A DNA stretch of 40,964 bases from Methanobacteriota archaeon (GTDB lineage: Archaea; Thermoplasmatota; Poseidoniia; Poseidoniales; Poseidoniaceae): assembly GCA_018667575.1 (NCBI GenBank), contig JABIUA010000003.1:1-40964 (forward strand), read 5' to 3'. Shown here in pieces: positions 1 through 8,446 of this stretch (the first letter of the stretch is position 1; every line of letters begins with the position of its first letter). The position numbers and the translations under genes are program-made. The notes below the pieces were generated by a model. The model saw only the letters and a program-made list of their open reading frames with translations, did not search any database and had not been told where the DNA came from.

Positions 1-496
1 CTGAAATTCTATTTCGAATATGCTGATGTAAAGAGATTATTGCATCTCTTTGTGCATCCATCTCCTCAAGGATATTGCTTAATTCAGCAAGGTGAGAAAC
101 TCCTTCTCCCACAGAGATCTTCTTCCTTCCACTGACAGTCTCAGCAACCTTCAAACTATTTTCTGGAAGAGTTTTTGAGAGCCTCATAGGGCCACCTAGT
201 GGTAGTTTTCGTTGTTCACAGTGAAACAAGTCCGGCCCCAAATCGATTCGTAAGGAAATTGATTTTTGAACAGAATAAATGGTTCTTGGTGGGCCACCTT
301 TGTTACTTGGAACCTTCATTTTAGCGACAAAGTCTCCCTTTTCTAATTCTTTTAGATGTTTCATAATTGCTTGTTGACTAACTCCAATCAAATCTGCTAA
401 TTGCATTGGATAGTGAGGTTCTCTAACAAGCCTCTCTAAAATTTGCCTACGCACCTTGTTTTGGAGAATAGATAATGCAAGGTCAACATCAACCAT
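1..496 (-). CDS. ArsR-like winged-helix transcriptional regulator (partial, C-terminus off window)
   Basis: This reading frame is absent from the ORF track because it runs off the left edge. I translated it from the ATG at 496 down to base 2: 165 codons without a stop. It opens MVDVDLALSILQNKVRRQIL, typical of archaeal ArsR/MarR-like winged helices. A helix-turn-helix follows (PMQLADLIGVSQQAIMKHLKEL, residues about 31-52), then a basic wing (KGGPPRTIYSV). The part from about residue 120 on is polar and helical (LAELSNILEEMDAQRDAI), suggesting a dimerisation coiled coil. It is probably a DNA-binding homodimeric regulator; its ligand and targets cannot be seen. Overlapping inverted repeats lie 8-22 bases before the start and could be an autoregulatory operator. 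Family assignment is by motif only. Confidence 0.8.
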   Translation of the reverse strand, partial: MVDVDLALSILQNKVRRQILERLVREPHYPMQLADLIGVSQQAIMKHLKELEKGDFVAKMKVPSNKGGPPRTIYSVQKSISLRIDLGPDLFHCEQRKLPLGGPMRLSKTLPENSLKVAETVSGRKKISVGEGVSHLAELSNILEEMDAQRDAIISLHQHIRNRIS

Positions 497-503
497 ACTG
501 CTC

Positions 504-518
504 AACCTAAGGTTACCT
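504..518. promoter_or_regulatory. Overlapping inverted repeats upstream of the ArsR-like gene
   Basis: The sequence aacctaaggttacct contains two nested dyads: AACCT-a-AGGTT and AGGT-t-ACCT. They end 8 bases before the ATG at 496 of a divergence-free, minus-strand regulator gene. Position and symmetry fit an operator for that regulator, but this is inference. Confidence 0.35.
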
Positions 519-550
519 AGAGGGCACACCCTTTTGAATGCGTCGAAACA

Positions 551-1120
551 TCAGAAAAGGATACCTCTAAAGATAGAGTAACTCAAAAGACCCATTCCGA
601 TTAGTAATAATGGCGTTGTTATTCCGCTTTTCAATGTCGCTTCATACTCCCAATCTACAGAGAATTGTTGTAGAGATTGACTATCATCTCCTCCGGCCAC
701 AAAGCGATATTCTCCCGGTTCAGGAGTCCACTGAATCTCTCCGTTAGATGAGTCTCCTCCCTCGATTAGAGTGACAGAGTTTTTTGTACATTTGTAATAA
801 TCATTTTTTAGTTCACAGTTTTCGACTTGATCGGCTTCTGCAATTCCAATCCATACTCCCTCCTTAGCCCATGAAATATCTACAATAACATCTGCAGCAA
901 TAGCCTCAGCAGGAATCTCTAAGATTTCAACTGACATGCCCCAGTAACAAGTTACTTCTTCATCTCCAGGCAATAGCGTTCCTTCATCGGTTATTTCACA
1001 CGGGGGGAGCATAGTTTCAACACTATCAGATTCTGCTAGTTCGTTATTTATTCCAACTATTGAAACAATCAAAAGTATGGAACCTATGATTCCAGCAGCG
1101 ATACGAAAATATTTTTCCAT
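551..1120 (-). CDS. Hypothetical membrane-anchored surface protein, two membrane segments
   Basis: I do not recognise this family. An N-terminal hydrophobic helix (RIAAGIIGSILLIVSIVGI) is followed by an acidic extracellular region of about 130 residues with four cysteines. A second hydrophobic helix lies at the C-terminus (TTPLLLIGMGLLSYSIF). The central part looks beta-rich and ends in PGEYRFVAGGDD, reminiscent of small immunoglobulin-like or jelly-roll ectodomains. The track starts at GTG 1129; ATG 1120 (MEKYFRIAAG) begins directly at the membrane helix and is preferred. The stop of the upstream gene lies at 1130-1132, so the two are almost certainly one transcript. Both share the plan of a short beta ectodomain between membrane helices. 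Function is unknown; a role at the cell surface is inferred from topology. Confidence 0.6.
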   Translation of the reverse strand: MEKYFRIAAGIIGSILLIVSIVGINNELAESDSVETMLPPCEITDEGTLLPGDEEVTCYWGMSVEILEIPAEAIAADVIVDISWAKEGVWIGIAEADQVENCELKNDYYKCTKNSVTLIEGGDSSNGEIQWTPEPGEYRFVAGGDDSQSLQQFSVDWEYEATLKSGITTPLLLIGMGLLSYSIFRGILF

Positions 1121-1129
1121 ATTAATCAC

Positions 1130-2167
1130 TCATAGTTCATCCCAATCTTTCCAAGCACCTGCTTTAGATTGGCTATCCTTTGACTTAGTTGATTTACTTA
1201 TATCGGCATGATTAACCATTTGTTTCGAATCTTTTGAGGAGAATTGCTCATCATCTCCTGAATCCCAGAAGGCTATATCCTTAGAATTACTAGTTTCTGT
1301 TGGATTTGTTTTATCCATTTGTTGTTGATTAAAGTCAGCAAATGGGTCACTCACTCGCTTCTGTGCTTCATCTACATCGCCTTTCATCAGAGCAAATACT
1401 TGGTCAGTCGTGAGTAGGGTGCCGTTTTCGACACTTTCACGCCCATCGACGAAGTCTTCCGATTTCGATATACCAGTATCAGCAAATGGATTTTCTATCG
1501 CTTGAACATTGTTAGTTTGCTCCATTTTCTTAACCGTTTCAGGAGTTAAGTCGGTAAGAGGCATTATCATTCCGTCATAGTTAATCATCATAACTTTTGA
1601 TTTATTCCTGTTAGAAATGTAAAGGATTAGAGCGATAGGAAGTGCGATTAAACCAAAGCAACATAGTCCTCCTCCAGCGATAAGTCCAATCTCTCCGAAG
1701 ATATTCCACTGTGCTTCATCGACGTCTACCAACCAAATAGTAACATCTTCACAACCATTTTGTTCAGAACAATCCATAGTCAATACATATTCGCCTTCTT
1801 CACTAACTTTCCAGCCTTCTATGATAGCATACTCTTCACCACTTGTATCCATAGGTTGCCAGTCAGTTGCACATGAAGTTGATTCTAGTGATTCACTGGC
1901 AGGTGACGAGCCTTGCATCTTAGTCAATGATAGATTTCCATAGCCACTATCTGAAATACCAACAGCAACGTGACATCCAGAATCCAACTCTCCAATCTCG
2001 CTATTATCTCCAGTAACAATAATTTCACTTACATTTCTTGGACTAAACACATTATCAATCGAGTTACCTTGACTAAAAAGTACTACAGAGCCAACAAAAA
2101 TGCAAACTAAACCGAAAATAGCAACGCGCAGAGACCAAGGATTCGCCTGTCCCGAAGCCTTCGCCAT
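1130..2167 (-). CDS. Hypothetical membrane protein with ectodomain and long acidic cytoplasmic tail
   Basis: No family is recognised. A membrane helix near the N-terminus (LRVAIFGLVCIFVGSVVLF) precedes an extracellular segment of roughly 110 residues with cysteines and the phrase SEEGEYVLTMDC. A second membrane helix follows (GLIAGGGLCCFGLIALPIALIL). The remaining 150 or so residues are polar and probably disordered, rich in D, S, K and N, ending GAWKDWDEL. The track start at 2191 is a TTG; the ATG at 2167 (MAKASGQANPWSLR) is the better choice because it gives a short basic lead into the first helix. The next gene begins within a few bases of its stop, indicating a two-gene surface-protein unit. 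The tail might bind cytoplasmic partners, but nothing in it names a function. Confidence 0.6.
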   Translation of the reverse strand: MAKASGQANPWSLRVAIFGLVCIFVGSVVLFSQGNSIDNVFSPRNVSEIIVTGDNSEIGELDSGCHVAVGISDSGYGNLSLTKMQGSSPASESLESTSCATDWQPMDTSGEEYAIIEGWKVSEEGEYVLTMDCSEQNGCEDVTIWLVDVDEAQWNIFGEIGLIAGGGLCCFGLIALPIALILYISNRNKSKVMMINYDGMIMPLTDLTPETVKKMEQTNNVQAIENPFADTGISKSEDFVDGRESVENGTLLTTDQVFALMKGDVDEAQKRVSDPFADFNQQQMDKTNPTETSNSKDIAFWDSGDDEQFSSKDSKQMVNHADISKSTKSKDSQSKAGAWKDWDEL

Positions 2168-2212
2168 GATAATTCGTGTCCATCTTCCCAAATCAATCCT
2201 TGCACGGTATCG

Positions 2213-3313
2213 TCATGCAAGTCCTAATTCTGCTAACTTTTCTGGAAGGTAAGTTTCGGTTACGAAATCTAGACCATATTTAGCAAGAGATTGCTGTTCA
2301 GCCTTCTTACCTAATTCTAACATCATATTAATTTGGTCTTGCCACCAACTATCAGCAAATCTAGGGTCTGAAAGTTCAGCATTTAGCGCTTCAACATCTT
2401 TCTTTGATAGGTCATCACTTGGAAGGTCATAGGCTACAATATCATCGGCTGTTATTCCAAGGTAAGTTGCACTTGGAGTTGCTAAGTATTCTGAAATATG
2501 GGCGGTTTTAATTGCACCATAAGCAATTGAAGCAAATATTCTGAAAGACCACGGGTCACCGTCGAGGAATACAACAACAGGTAAATCCCATTCTTCGCTC
2601 ATACGCTTAATTATTCGTCGAGTGGACCTTGCAGGCTGACCCTTAAGATGTAGTAAACCGCATCTATATTCTTCATCAAATCCATTTTCTATCAATCTGT
2701 CAAACATTCCACCAGTCTCGATGGCCATAATGAAGTCAATATCGTTCTCTAACAACTCGATTTTCTCAGATTCTACGTTATATGGAACACCGTATCCAGA
2801 GTCTCCAACATCATCTCTAGCATTGATTCGCATCCACTCACCACGGCGATTTCTTTCACGAAGGGTTAGGTTTCCAATCATCCTAGCACCGTCTTCTTCA
2901 GGACGTAATTTGAAATCTTCACGAAGACATTTTGTAACAATTTCTAAATCTTCTGCTAAATTATTAGATTCGTTTTGACTTCCAAATTTACCAAGTCCCC
3001 AAGACTCAGAGATATAGTACATTTCTCTTAGAGTGGAGGATTTCCCAGCATCAATCATTTCTTCAATGAACTCAACGACATACAATGCTCTAAGCAATTG
3101 TTTTGCAGAACCTAGACTTGTTGCATCTCGAATAGACCTTTTTTTACCATATTTGTAAACTCCTAATTTCGCATCAAATCCAATATTATTTTTTGTCCTA
3201 ACAGGCAGTGTCATTGTAGGGGGTTCTCCGCCTACGATTTTGTCATACATTTCCTTTACAACTGAGTGCATAGCTTTTTTTGTTTCTTCCGATGAAAATC
3301 TTTGAACCATCAT
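2213..3313 (-). CDS. top6A: DNA topoisomerase VI subunit A (Spo11-like)
   Basis: This is the DNA-cleaving subunit of type IIB topoisomerase, which with subunit B relaxes and decatenates DNA by ATP-driven double-strand passage. At 366 residues it has the family's usual length. The winged-helix CAP region holds the catalytic tyrosine in [12 protein letters not shown] (Y99/Y100). The Toprim domain shows the acidic ETGGMFDRL near residue 195 and the metal-binding FLDGDPWS near residue 250. The ATG at 3313 overlaps the top6B stop in an ATGA junction. A strong GGAGGTGA ribosome site is embedded in the last codons of top6B, so the subunits are translationally coupled. The B-then-A order is usual in archaea. 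Identification is very secure. Confidence 0.96.
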   Translation of the reverse strand: MMVQRFSSEETKKAMHSVVKEMYDKIVGGEPPTMTLPVRTKNNIGFDAKLGVYKYGKKRSIRDATSLGSAKQLLRALYVVEFIEEMIDAGKSSTLREMYYISESWGLGKFGSQNESNNLAEDLEIVTKCLREDFKLRPEEDGARMIGNLTLRERNRRGEWMRINARDDVGDSGYGVPYNVESEKIELLENDIDFIMAIETGGMFDRLIENGFDEEYRCGLLHLKGQPARSTRRIIKRMSEEWDLPVVVFLDGDPWSFRIFASIAYGAIKTAHISEYLATPSATYLGITADDIVAYDLPSDDLSKKDVEALNAELSDPRFADSWWQDQINMMLELGKKAEQQSLAKYGLDFVTETYLPEKLAELGLA

Positions 3314-5418
3314 AATTCACCTCCAAAAAGAGTACTCTGTCCACTTGGGGGCGGAACTTTTGGTTCTCCTAGAGATGCAATAATTTCGTCTAAGTCAATT
3401 TCAGGTGATTCCGAGTCAGCCGTGGAGTCATCACTTGATTCAACTTGCTCACCACTTTCAAGGTTCATTTCTATCATGATATTTTCCTGATTCCTTATTT
3501 CTTCGAGATATTTTTCATCCATCTTCATGGCACCAATGACTTCTTGAGAGCCGCGATAGAAGATATCAGTTTCCACCCAATCTCCTTTTTCTAGGCCACT
3601 GAGACTGTAGGAGATGACAATTCGTTCACCAGGTTCCAAAGTTTGTAATTTCCATGCCCAAACTCCCATTGCTTCTTTTCTTCCACCAGTGTCATTGTCA
3701 ACTAATTTTGCACCAGATTTTTCAGGCCAATTTGCCAAAATTGTGTATGCTCTTGAACGTGAAGTGTAATTGTATAATGTGATAGAGACATCAGTTTGCT
3801 TGGTTTCTTTATTCCATACAGTACTAGTTTCTCCAATTACTGCAGACATAATCCTAGTTATCGATCCAGAAAGGTCCGGTATTGGCTTATCTAGAATCTC
3901 TGCAGACTTTGCAGCAATCGCAGGTAAAATATCATTTATTAGTTCGAACTTTTCTTGAGTCTTCGCCATCTTCTTCTTCTTCTCGAGGTGCTTTCTAAGG
4001 CCACGACCCATTTCTAGCATTGCCTTTCTCGCTTCTTCAATGACTTCTTCATTTTCAGCCAATGCCTCTTTCGCTTCAGATGTAAATTGAACATTCGTAC
4101 TAGCTAAGTGTACTAGAATTGCAGCAGGTCCCTTCGGTACTCCTTTAGCACCGGGTTGGTCCAATCCGTATTGCCGCCAATCTACACTTTCAATAGCCTT
4201 GGTCAAAAGGCAACCACCTTGTTGGTACATTAGAGGAACTCGATTTGCAAATCTGAGAACTTCTACAGCCTTATCAGCAGGCATGTTCCCTCCAAAGATT
4301 AGTCCAACTTCTATTTGGTAAGGATTACCTTGAGAAACGTTTGGTGCTCTTGTCATGGTGGATATAAATCTTGAATCAATAGTTTTTGATAGACCTTTTT
4401 TGATAAGCATTTCTTCAATTGGCGAGAGACAATTTGTTGGGGGATTTAACATCTTGACAGGCTTTCCATTGAACATTTTTTCTCCTTGGAATGCCTCGAG
4501 TAAAGCACGAATATGGTCTGGTTTCATCTGTTTTGGCTTTACACCGACATCGAGTTCAGCAGCAGCGCATAATTCCTTAGCAGCTCTGTTGGAAACTCCA
4601 GAGAAATTCATTCGAAGAAAAACCGATAATCTAGAGTCAGTTGACTCGCTGAGCATACGTTGAAGTTGGCCAAGTTCAATTCCATGAGGGTGAGGCTTTA
4701 TCGATTCTACTTTGGTTGGTAATCTTTCAGTGACTCTAGGCCAATGATGGATTTCACCTTCAGGGTCTATGAAATTAATTTCAGCATGAGGATTAACAAT
4801 GCTTGTCATTCTAAGGTATTGCCAAACACTCTGTCGGCCTTTTTGGTATTTAGCCTTTAATTGGGTTGTAACTTCTAGACCATGTTGCTTCATAGTTCCA
4901 TCTTTAAGTTCCCAAAGTTCTCGACCTTGGTTACTCTTAACGGCCTTATTTTTTCTAGTATCCAGTCCAATATCTACGACAGCAGCAGTTGATTCTGTAG
5001 AAATTTTAGAACGTACATGAGTTGGTTTGCCGGTGGTTAATTGGCTATACATTACAACTCCAGTAATTCCTATTCCTTGTTGACCTCTAGATTGCCTAAT
5101 AGCATGAAATCTAGATCCGAATAATAACTGTCCAAACACCTTTTCAATACTCTTTTGCGGGATTCCAGGGCCATTATCTTCGACTTTTAATTCAATGATA
5201 TCTTTCTTTAAATCGAGTTTTTTGATTTGGATATTAATTTCTGGTAGTATACGAGCCTCTTCACAAGCATCGAGCGCATTATCCACGGCTTCCTTGACAG
5301 CAGTAATCAAAGACCTTGATAGGGAATCAAACCCAAGAAAATGTTTATTTTTCTCAAAAAATTCAGATATTGCGACTTGTTTTTGATTGGATGCGAGTTT
5401 TTGTGCTATACCAGCCAT
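3310..5418 (-). CDS. top6B: DNA topoisomerase VI subunit B (GHKL ATPase)
   Basis: This is the ATPase subunit of topoisomerase VI, which closes as a gate and couples ATP hydrolysis to cleavage by Top6A. GHKL motifs are clear: VKEAVDNALDACEEA (N box), KVEDNGPGIP (G1) and RGQQGIGITGVVMYSQ (G2). A helix-two-turn-helix-like segment and a transducer domain with conserved lysine (VPLMYQQGGCLL region) follow. A C-terminal beta domain (VWNKETKQTDVSITLYNYT) is followed by an acidic tail. The track extends the frame to 5526, but the ATG at 5418 (MAGIAQKLASNQKQ) has a perfect GGAGGT ribosome site six bases upstream. Known Top6B proteins also begin just before the FFEKNKHFLGFD helix. The product is then 702 residues, and the extra 36 codons are judged noncoding. 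Confidence 0.95.
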   Translation of the reverse strand: MAGIAQKLASNQKQVAISEFFEKNKHFLGFDSLSRSLITAVKEAVDNALDACEEARILPEINIQIKKLDLKKDIIELKVEDNGPGIPQKSIEKVFGQLLFGSRFHAIRQSRGQQGIGITGVVMYSQLTTGKPTHVRSKISTESTAAVVDIGLDTRKNKAVKSNQGRELWELKDGTMKQHGLEVTTQLKAKYQKGRQSVWQYLRMTSIVNPHAEINFIDPEGEIHHWPRVTERLPTKVESIKPHPHGIELGQLQRMLSESTDSRLSVFLRMNFSGVSNRAAKELCAAAELDVGVKPKQMKPDHIRALLEAFQGEKMFNGKPVKMLNPPTNCLSPIEEMLIKKGLSKTIDSRFISTMTRAPNVSQGNPYQIEVGLIFGGNMPADKAVEVLRFANRVPLMYQQGGCLLTKAIESVDWRQYGLDQPGAKGVPKGPAAILVHLASTNVQFTSEAKEALAENEEVIEEARKAMLEMGRGLRKHLEKKKKMAKTQEKFELINDILPAIAAKSAEILDKPIPDLSGSITRIMSAVIGETSTVWNKETKQTDVSITLYNYTSRSRAYTILANWPEKSGAKLVDNDTGGRKEAMGVWAWKLQTLEPGERIVISYSLSGLEKGDWVETDIFYRGSQEVIGAMKMDEKYLEEIRNQENIMIEMNLESGEQVESSDDSTADSESPEIDLDEIIASLGEPKVPPPSGQSTLFGGEL

Positions 5419-5547
5419 ACTTAGACCTCCACATCTGGTCCTCCTTCGTCCCAATGACGTCGGGCCAGTAGTGATATTGTTACTCGCATCTCGACGGTTT
5501 TTAATCCTAATACTATCGTTAATCAATCAACGCCCATTTCTGGACCT

Positions 5548-6231
5548 CTATTCATTTTCGAATGAGGCGATATTTTTAGAAATTTTATGACTTCTGATTA
5601 CTAACCAAATTGTTAGTATAAATGAGATGATTAGACTAATTGTATAACTTGGACCTTTTTCTTTAGTTTCGATTACTCCTGCAATTATCCTTGTTTGTGA
5701 ACCCCACCAGACATACATTATCGATGGTACAATCATAGCCAAGTTACCAATTAGATAATGCTTTAACTTTATTTCAGTAGCCCCAAAAGCGTAATTCAAC
5801 AATCCATATGGAATTATTAAGCTAACTCGAGTCAACGCTACAGTCTTCCATTTATCAGTGATTATGGCATTCTCAAGTCCCATTAATTTTGGATTTTGTT
5901 TTAATAATTTTTGAGCGAAAGGATTGAGCCACTTTTTTGCTAATAGGAATGGAATTATTGCGGCTATCATCGAACCAAGCCAGGCAACAAATACTCCGAG
6001 GGAGAAACCAAATAGAATTCCTGATAGATATTTATGGAAACTAGCAGGTATAACTAAAACTCCAAAAACGATGTATAGGAGGATGAATACAGTAATTCCC
6101 TTAATTCCCGAATCTGTAAACCAAGACATTTGTTCAATTATTTGAGATAATAGAATTTGAGTAATACTCATTGAAAGAATAATTCCACCAATGACAATCA
6201 ATATGCCAGATGATGCAATCTTCATCTTCAT
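5548..6231 (-). CDS. TVP38/TMEM64 (VTT, DedA-like) family membrane protein
   Basis: This is an integral membrane protein of the VTT/SNARE-associated superfamily, some members of which are lipid scramblases or flippases; the substrate here is unknown. Five to six hydrophobic helices are visible. The family core is present: VLVIPASFHKYLSGILFG with its re-entrant helix, the glycine-rich VAWLGSMIAAIIPFLLAKKW, then LTRVSLIIPYGLLNYAFGAT. A C-terminal helix (SYTISLIISFILTIWLVI) closes it. The track start at 6240 is a TTG that overlaps the stop of the aconitase-family gene. ATG 6231 or 6225 is more likely. It may be cotranscribed with that gene, but no functional link is evident. Confidence 0.8.
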   Translation of the reverse strand: MKMKIASSGILIVIGGIILSMSITQILLSQIIEQMSWFTDSGIKGITVFILLYIVFGVLVIPASFHKYLSGILFGFSLGVFVAWLGSMIAAIIPFLLAKKWLNPFAQKLLKQNPKLMGLENAIITDKWKTVALTRVSLIIPYGLLNYAFGATEIKLKHYLIGNLAMIVPSIMYVWWGSQTRIIAGVIETKEKGPSYTISLIISFILTIWLVIRSHKISKNIASFENE

Positions 6232-6236
6232 TGAAA

Positions 6237-8255
6237 TCAACTAAACAGGCTTTCATTCCATGAAGTAATGACGCCTGTGAAAGCAGACGCTGCTACAGTC
6301 AGTGGACTTGCCAAGTATAGTTTCCCAGGTCCAGAACGTCCTTGGAAATTCCTGTTTATTGCCGAAACGCTAACTTGTTCTGGTGTTGTTGAAACACCTG
6401 GGCCAGCGCCGATACAAGCACCACACCCAGGGTCGATTAACTTCACACCTACTCGCTCGAATAATTCATGCCATCCTTTCTTTTCTGCTAACTCTTTGAC
6501 AGGTCCTGAACCGTATTGGATAAAGAATTCAACACCGTCATGAACCTTGAGTCCAGCATTTTCAGCCGCTTGACATACTTCAGCATAGTAAGCAACGTCA
6601 TCTTCTTTTCCAGCAGTACACGAGCCGCCATATGCAATATCGATCTTAACTTCACCAATTTCAGAGATATATGCTCCATTTGTTGGGTCGCTTGGAATTC
6701 CTTTATCAGGGTCTCCAGGGTGAGCAACCATAGGTTTGATTTGGTTGAGGTCAATCATATGAACTCCACCATCATACACTGCCTCGTCATCTGGTGAAAC
6801 ACTCATTGATCTCTGCTGTTCAATGTCTAGATTTGGCTGTGACTTTTTCATCCAATCATACAGGGAATCATCTGCTTCACAAATCCCAGTTCTTCCAGAG
6901 CATTCCGTGGCCATGTTACAAAGCGTCGCTCTTTCGTCTACAGATAAGCTTGCTAAGCCGGTTCCGCCAAATTCCATACTCCTATTCAAAGTCAATTCTT
7001 TTCTTGCATGGTCTGCAAGAATGTATAGGATTACATCTTTTGCAGTACAACCATGAGATAATGTTCCGGTCAACTCGAATCGGATTGATTCAGGAACTTT
7101 CACGAAAGTAAATCCAGCACTGATAAGATTTGCATATTCAGTGGCGCCAACTCCCCACGTCAATGCATTAGATGCTCCACCCATACAGGTATGCGAATCA
7201 GTCGCTTGAATAAAATCTCCAACTTCAATAAATTCTTCTCTAGCAACTTGGTGACAAATTCCTGGTGAAACGCCGTCTACTGCCGAGTAGTCTCTTACCA
7301 GTGTGTGCTTTTGGAAACTATTTTGTAGGTCTCTGAGAGTTTGAACCTTGTCCATAAATGGAACAAACTTTGGATTATGGTGGGCATATAGTAAATGGTC
7401 TTCAAACACAGCATACTTATCTGGATTAGGCAAACTGTAGTCTTCTCCATATTCCTGCTTTAGAAATGTATGAACCTGAGCAGTAGTAAACTCGTGAGAA
7501 TAACCGCCTTGAACCTGTGCAATCACAGGGTCATTTGGCTTTACACATTGACTGGAGTCTTGCCCGACTAGATTACGAGCAATAATTTTCTCTGCCATAT
7601 TCATTGGTCTTACGGGGGTTTCGATTGGAGGGAGTATGAGTTCTCCTTTCTGTAATGATTTAGCGAATGGAAATAGGCCACCCTTTTCAATAACCAATTT
7701 TGTAACATTATCATATCTGCTAGTAAATTCTTGCAGAGAGATTTCTTCTCCATTTTGTAATCTTTCAAGCATAGAGTAATCGCCCATCAATTGTCCAAGA
7801 TTGATATTGTTTCTTTCATGGATTGGGGCGAAAGAAGAAGCAATTACGATATTTATTCCAGCCCATCGCTCACACTGAGCGGCGGTTTCTCTACTCGAGC
7901 CAGTGCCTTTTCTTTGGCCAGAAACAATTACTTCGAAATTCCCATCTATCAATGCATTCTCTCTAAAGACCCGCAATCCATTATGTTGTAAGCCTGCATA
8001 AGCATTTTTTGCGATTTCGGAGGGGTCATGGTCAAAACAAACCCATGCCGGAGTCATGACATCTGTATTGATATCATCAAGCAGATCTTCAGGGCTAATG
8101 TCGCTCATATGAAGGTTCAGACCATCATATAATTGCTGTTTGATAAGATCTAAATCCTTAGTTAGAAATAAAACACGCTTATTTTTTGCGAGCGCAATTT
8201 TTTGGGGGGGCCAATTTTCACGCATAGCAACCATTCTTTCGCAAAATGCATCCAT
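6237..8255 (-). CDS. Aconitase/isopropylmalate dehydratase superfamily enzyme, swivel domain N-terminal
   Basis: This is a 4Fe-4S (de)hydratase of the aconitase superfamily, acting in the cytoplasm on a di- or tricarboxylic hydroxy acid. The swivel (LeuD-like) domain comes first, with GQRKGTGSSRETAAQC near residue 115 and SFAPIHERNNINLG. The three catalytic core domains follow, with QATDSHTCMGGASNAL, the cluster cysteine in YGGSCTAGKEDD (about 545) and the pair in DPGCGACIGAGPG (about 610). NRNFQGRSGPG and ASPLTVAASAFTG are family signatures. All three cluster ligands are present. Classical aconitase A and homoaconitase fusions carry the swivel at the C-terminus, so this is a permuted order; AcnB also has it early but with an extra HEAT-like domain that is absent here. 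Whether it is aconitase or isopropylmalate dehydratase cannot be decided. A TATA box 21-28 bases upstream suggests a leaderless mRNA. Confidence 0.88.
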   Translation of the reverse strand: MDAFCERMVAMRENWPPQKIALAKNKRVLFLTKDLDLIKQQLYDGLNLHMSDISPEDLLDDINTDVMTPAWVCFDHDPSEIAKNAYAGLQHNGLRVFRENALIDGNFEVIVSGQRKGTGSSRETAAQCERWAGINIVIASSFAPIHERNNINLGQLMGDYSMLERLQNGEEISLQEFTSRYDNVTKLVIEKGGLFPFAKSLQKGELILPPIETPVRPMNMAEKIIARNLVGQDSSQCVKPNDPVIAQVQGGYSHEFTTAQVHTFLKQEYGEDYSLPNPDKYAVFEDHLLYAHHNPKFVPFMDKVQTLRDLQNSFQKHTLVRDYSAVDGVSPGICHQVAREEFIEVGDFIQATDSHTCMGGASNALTWGVGATEYANLISAGFTFVKVPESIRFELTGTLSHGCTAKDVILYILADHARKELTLNRSMEFGGTGLASLSVDERATLCNMATECSGRTGICEADDSLYDWMKKSQPNLDIEQQRSMSVSPDDEAVYDGGVHMIDLNQIKPMVAHPGDPDKGIPSDPTNGAYISEIGEVKIDIAYGGSCTAGKEDDVAYYAEVCQAAENAGLKVHDGVEFFIQYGSGPVKELAEKKGWHELFERVGVKLIDPGCGACIGAGPGVSTTPEQVSVSAINRNFQGRSGPGKLYLASPLTVAASAFTGVITSWNESLFS

Positions 8256-8274
8256 GTATAACGGTTCTTCCTTG

Positions 8275-8283
8275 ACTTATAAG
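8275..8283 (-). promoter_or_regulatory. TATA box of the aconitase-family gene (leaderless)
   Basis: Read on the minus strand, CTTATAAG lies about 20-28 bases before the ATG at 8255. Archaeal transcription starts about 25 bases after the TATA box, so the transcript would begin at or next to the start codon. No ribosome site precedes the ATG, which agrees. Confidence 0.55.
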
Positions 8284-8377
8284 GGAATAAATCAAAATAC
8301 TATTTTATATTTGAATAATAATGATTATTTTGTAGTAATTTACTAATTTTTGTAAAAGTCACTTTTGCGTAACCTTC

Positions 8378-8384
8378 ATATAAG
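8378..8384 (+). promoter_or_regulatory. Candidate TATA box of the TFB gene
   Basis: The heptamer ATATAAG lies about 65 bases before the TFB ATG. This places the start of transcription near 8405-8410 and leaves a leader of about 40 bases containing the ribosome site GAGAGAGGG (8432-8440). An alternative, TAATATA at 8414-8420, would give almost no leader and would exclude that site. Confidence 0.45.
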
Positions 8385-8446
8385 TTCGTCTAAGGGATTA
8401 AGAGTGTTGCCCTTAATATAGGGTAATTTATGAGAGAGGGAATAAT

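Noticed and set aside
5419-5526. Thirty-six-codon extension of top6B
   Set aside because: A perfect GGAGGT ribosome site precedes ATG 5418 and the family normally begins there.
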